Part shown: positions 7,550 through 8,081 of the stretch, one piece after another
Layout of the letters: each line of letters opens with the position of its first letter
Numbering within the stretch: the stretch's first letter is position 1
From: Tannerella sp.
GTDB lineage: Bacteria; Bacteroidota; Bacteroidia; Bacteroidales; Tannerellaceae
Reading direction: 5' to 3'
Length of the DNA stretch: 8,081 nucleotides
NCBI GenBank assembly: GCA_031259505.1
Contig: JAIRLL010000292.1
Coordinates: 1 to 8,081, forward strand
Notes under the pieces: generated by a model
The model's input: only the letters and a program-made list of their open reading frames with translations
Told to the model about the DNA's origin: nothing
Database searches by the model: none
Position numbers and translations under genes: made by a program

Positions 7550-7579
7550 GCTCGGCAAAGACTCCTGCCTTCGCCGGGC
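7550..7579. repeat. Hairpin-forming dyad between the GH95-like stop and the inverted-repeat element
   Basis: GCTCGGC (7550-7556) and GCCGGGC (7573-7579) can form a 7-bp stem around a 16-base loop. On plus-strand RNA all seven pairs form with one G-U; on minus-strand RNA, the direction of the genes, one pair becomes a C-A mismatch. No U-run follows on the minus strand, so it is not a standard intrinsic terminator for the GH95-like gene, though it could slow transcription or protect an RNA 3' end. The surrounding sequence is GC-rich compared with the leader near the lyase gene and may be part of the same inserted repeat unit. Confidence 0.35.
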
Positions 7580-7615
7580 AAAAGCATGTTTTTGGACATA
7601 CCACAGTGCGAAACC

Positions 7616-8081
7616 CTATTTTACTCCCCAGAAATTCGCTTTTTCCTGCGGTATCGCTACTGGCGCAACGGCCGTTCGGAGGCTGTTTTCGTCCTGATAA
7701 AGGATAACCTCCTGCCCTTTTTTCAGATTGAGTTCAAAGATTCCCGGTTTGATTTCGCTCGACTTTACCGGAGAATCTGACGACAGATGAAACGGTCCGT
7801 TAAAGTTCGGCTTCACGCGGCACGGTTCGCCGGCAAGACTTTTGATACGTATCCAGCCTGTGGCGCCGTCCTTGCGTACCGCCGTTATCAAAAAAGCCCC
7901 TTCGGCGCGAAGGTCTTGAAACGAGACATCGTTCCATTCCGCCGGAACTGCCGGGAAAACCTGTATCACATCGCCCCAGCTCTGAATCAGCATCTCCTGC
8001 AGCGATTCCGCCGCAACAAGCGAACATTCTATCACCGGCGAACCTTCGATGTATTGCGTGTTCGGCATTACGGAGACTTTC
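7616..8081 (-). CDS. C-terminal part of a GH95-like glycoside hydrolase
   Basis: Only the last 154 codons are present; the frame enters open from the right edge (KVSVMPNTQY...) and ends with TAG at 7618-7616, so the ATG at 8068 is internal and not a start. The visible part is the end of an (alpha/alpha)6 barrel followed by a C-terminal beta-domain. The segment ESLQEMLIQSW, then VIQVFPAVPAEW, then FQDLRAEGAFLI resembles the GH95 pattern in which a helix ending EMLLQSH is followed by LLPALP..W and GLRARGGF. GH95 enzymes are alpha-L-fucosidases or alpha-L-galactosidases; related unclassified (alpha/alpha)6 hydrolases of Bacteroidetes have similar tails, so the activity is not settled. The catalytic residues lie outside the window. 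The tail (RIKSLAGEPCRVKP, then ELNLKKGQEVILYQ) is a typical closing beta-sandwich. The gene precedes the lyase gene on the same strand with a ~316-base gap, so co-transcription is possible but not evident. Confidence 0.7.
   Translation of the reverse strand, partial: KVSVMPNTQYIEGSPVIECSLVAAESLQEMLIQSWGDVIQVFPAVPAEWNDVSFQDLRAEGAFLITAVRKDGATGWIRIKSLAGEPCRVKPNFNGPFHLSSDSPVKSSEIKPGIFELNLKKGQEVILYQDENSLRTAVAPVAIPQEKANFWGVK

Noticed and set aside
7470..7780. Overlapping plus-strand frames of 64-75 codons across the gap and the GH95-like tail
   Set aside because: They overlap each other in different frames and run into the real minus-strand gene. The stretch is low in stops because it is GC-rich.

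Overview
The window looks like part of a polysaccharide utilization locus (PUL) from a member of the Bacteroidota, probably order Bacteroidales. The evidence is large secreted carbohydrate-active enzymes (CAZymes) packed head to tail, signal peptides ending in Ala-Gln, A-rich leaders without a strong Shine-Dalgarno sequence, and very AT-rich gaps between mid-GC genes. No SusC/SusD pair, regulator, sulfatase, tRNA, rRNA, CRISPR array or transposase gene is visible, so the PUL label rests on enzyme content and gene packing.

Every supported gene is on the minus strand, so transcription runs from high to low coordinates. In that order: (1) 8081-7616, the last 154 codons of a GH95-like glycoside hydrolase whose catalytic barrel lies outside the window. 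(2) 7615-7300, a two-part gap. Its first ~200 bases are comparatively GC-rich and carry a 38-codon small ORF framed by a perfect 15-bp inverted repeat, plus a separate 7-bp-stem dyad; the last ~110 bases are an AT-rich leader. (3) 7299-5347, a secreted heparinase II/III-superfamily polysaccharide lyase. (4) 5343-247, starting 3 bases later, a 1698-residue secreted protein joining a complete GH9 module (Ig-like domain plus catalytic barrel) to a complete GH106 alpha-L-rhamnosidase-like module. (5) After an AT-rich gap, the first codons of another gene with a signal-peptide-like start, running off the left edge.

Together the enzymes suggest stepwise breakdown of an acidic, rhamnose-containing heteropolysaccharide: the lyase would cut at uronic acid residues, the GH9 module at a beta-linked backbone or side chain, the GH106 module would remove alpha-L-rhamnose, and the GH95-like enzyme an alpha-L-fucosyl or alpha-L-galactosyl type residue. 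The substrate cannot be fixed from the sequence. Gellan/sphingan-like exopolysaccharides and rhamnose-glucuronate plant glycans are both compatible.

The most notable items are the seamless GH9-GH106 fusion with one signal peptide, the altered C-terminal active-site region of its GH9 module, and the inverted-repeat-bounded small element between the GH95-like and lyase genes, which is in frame with the end of the GH95-like gene.
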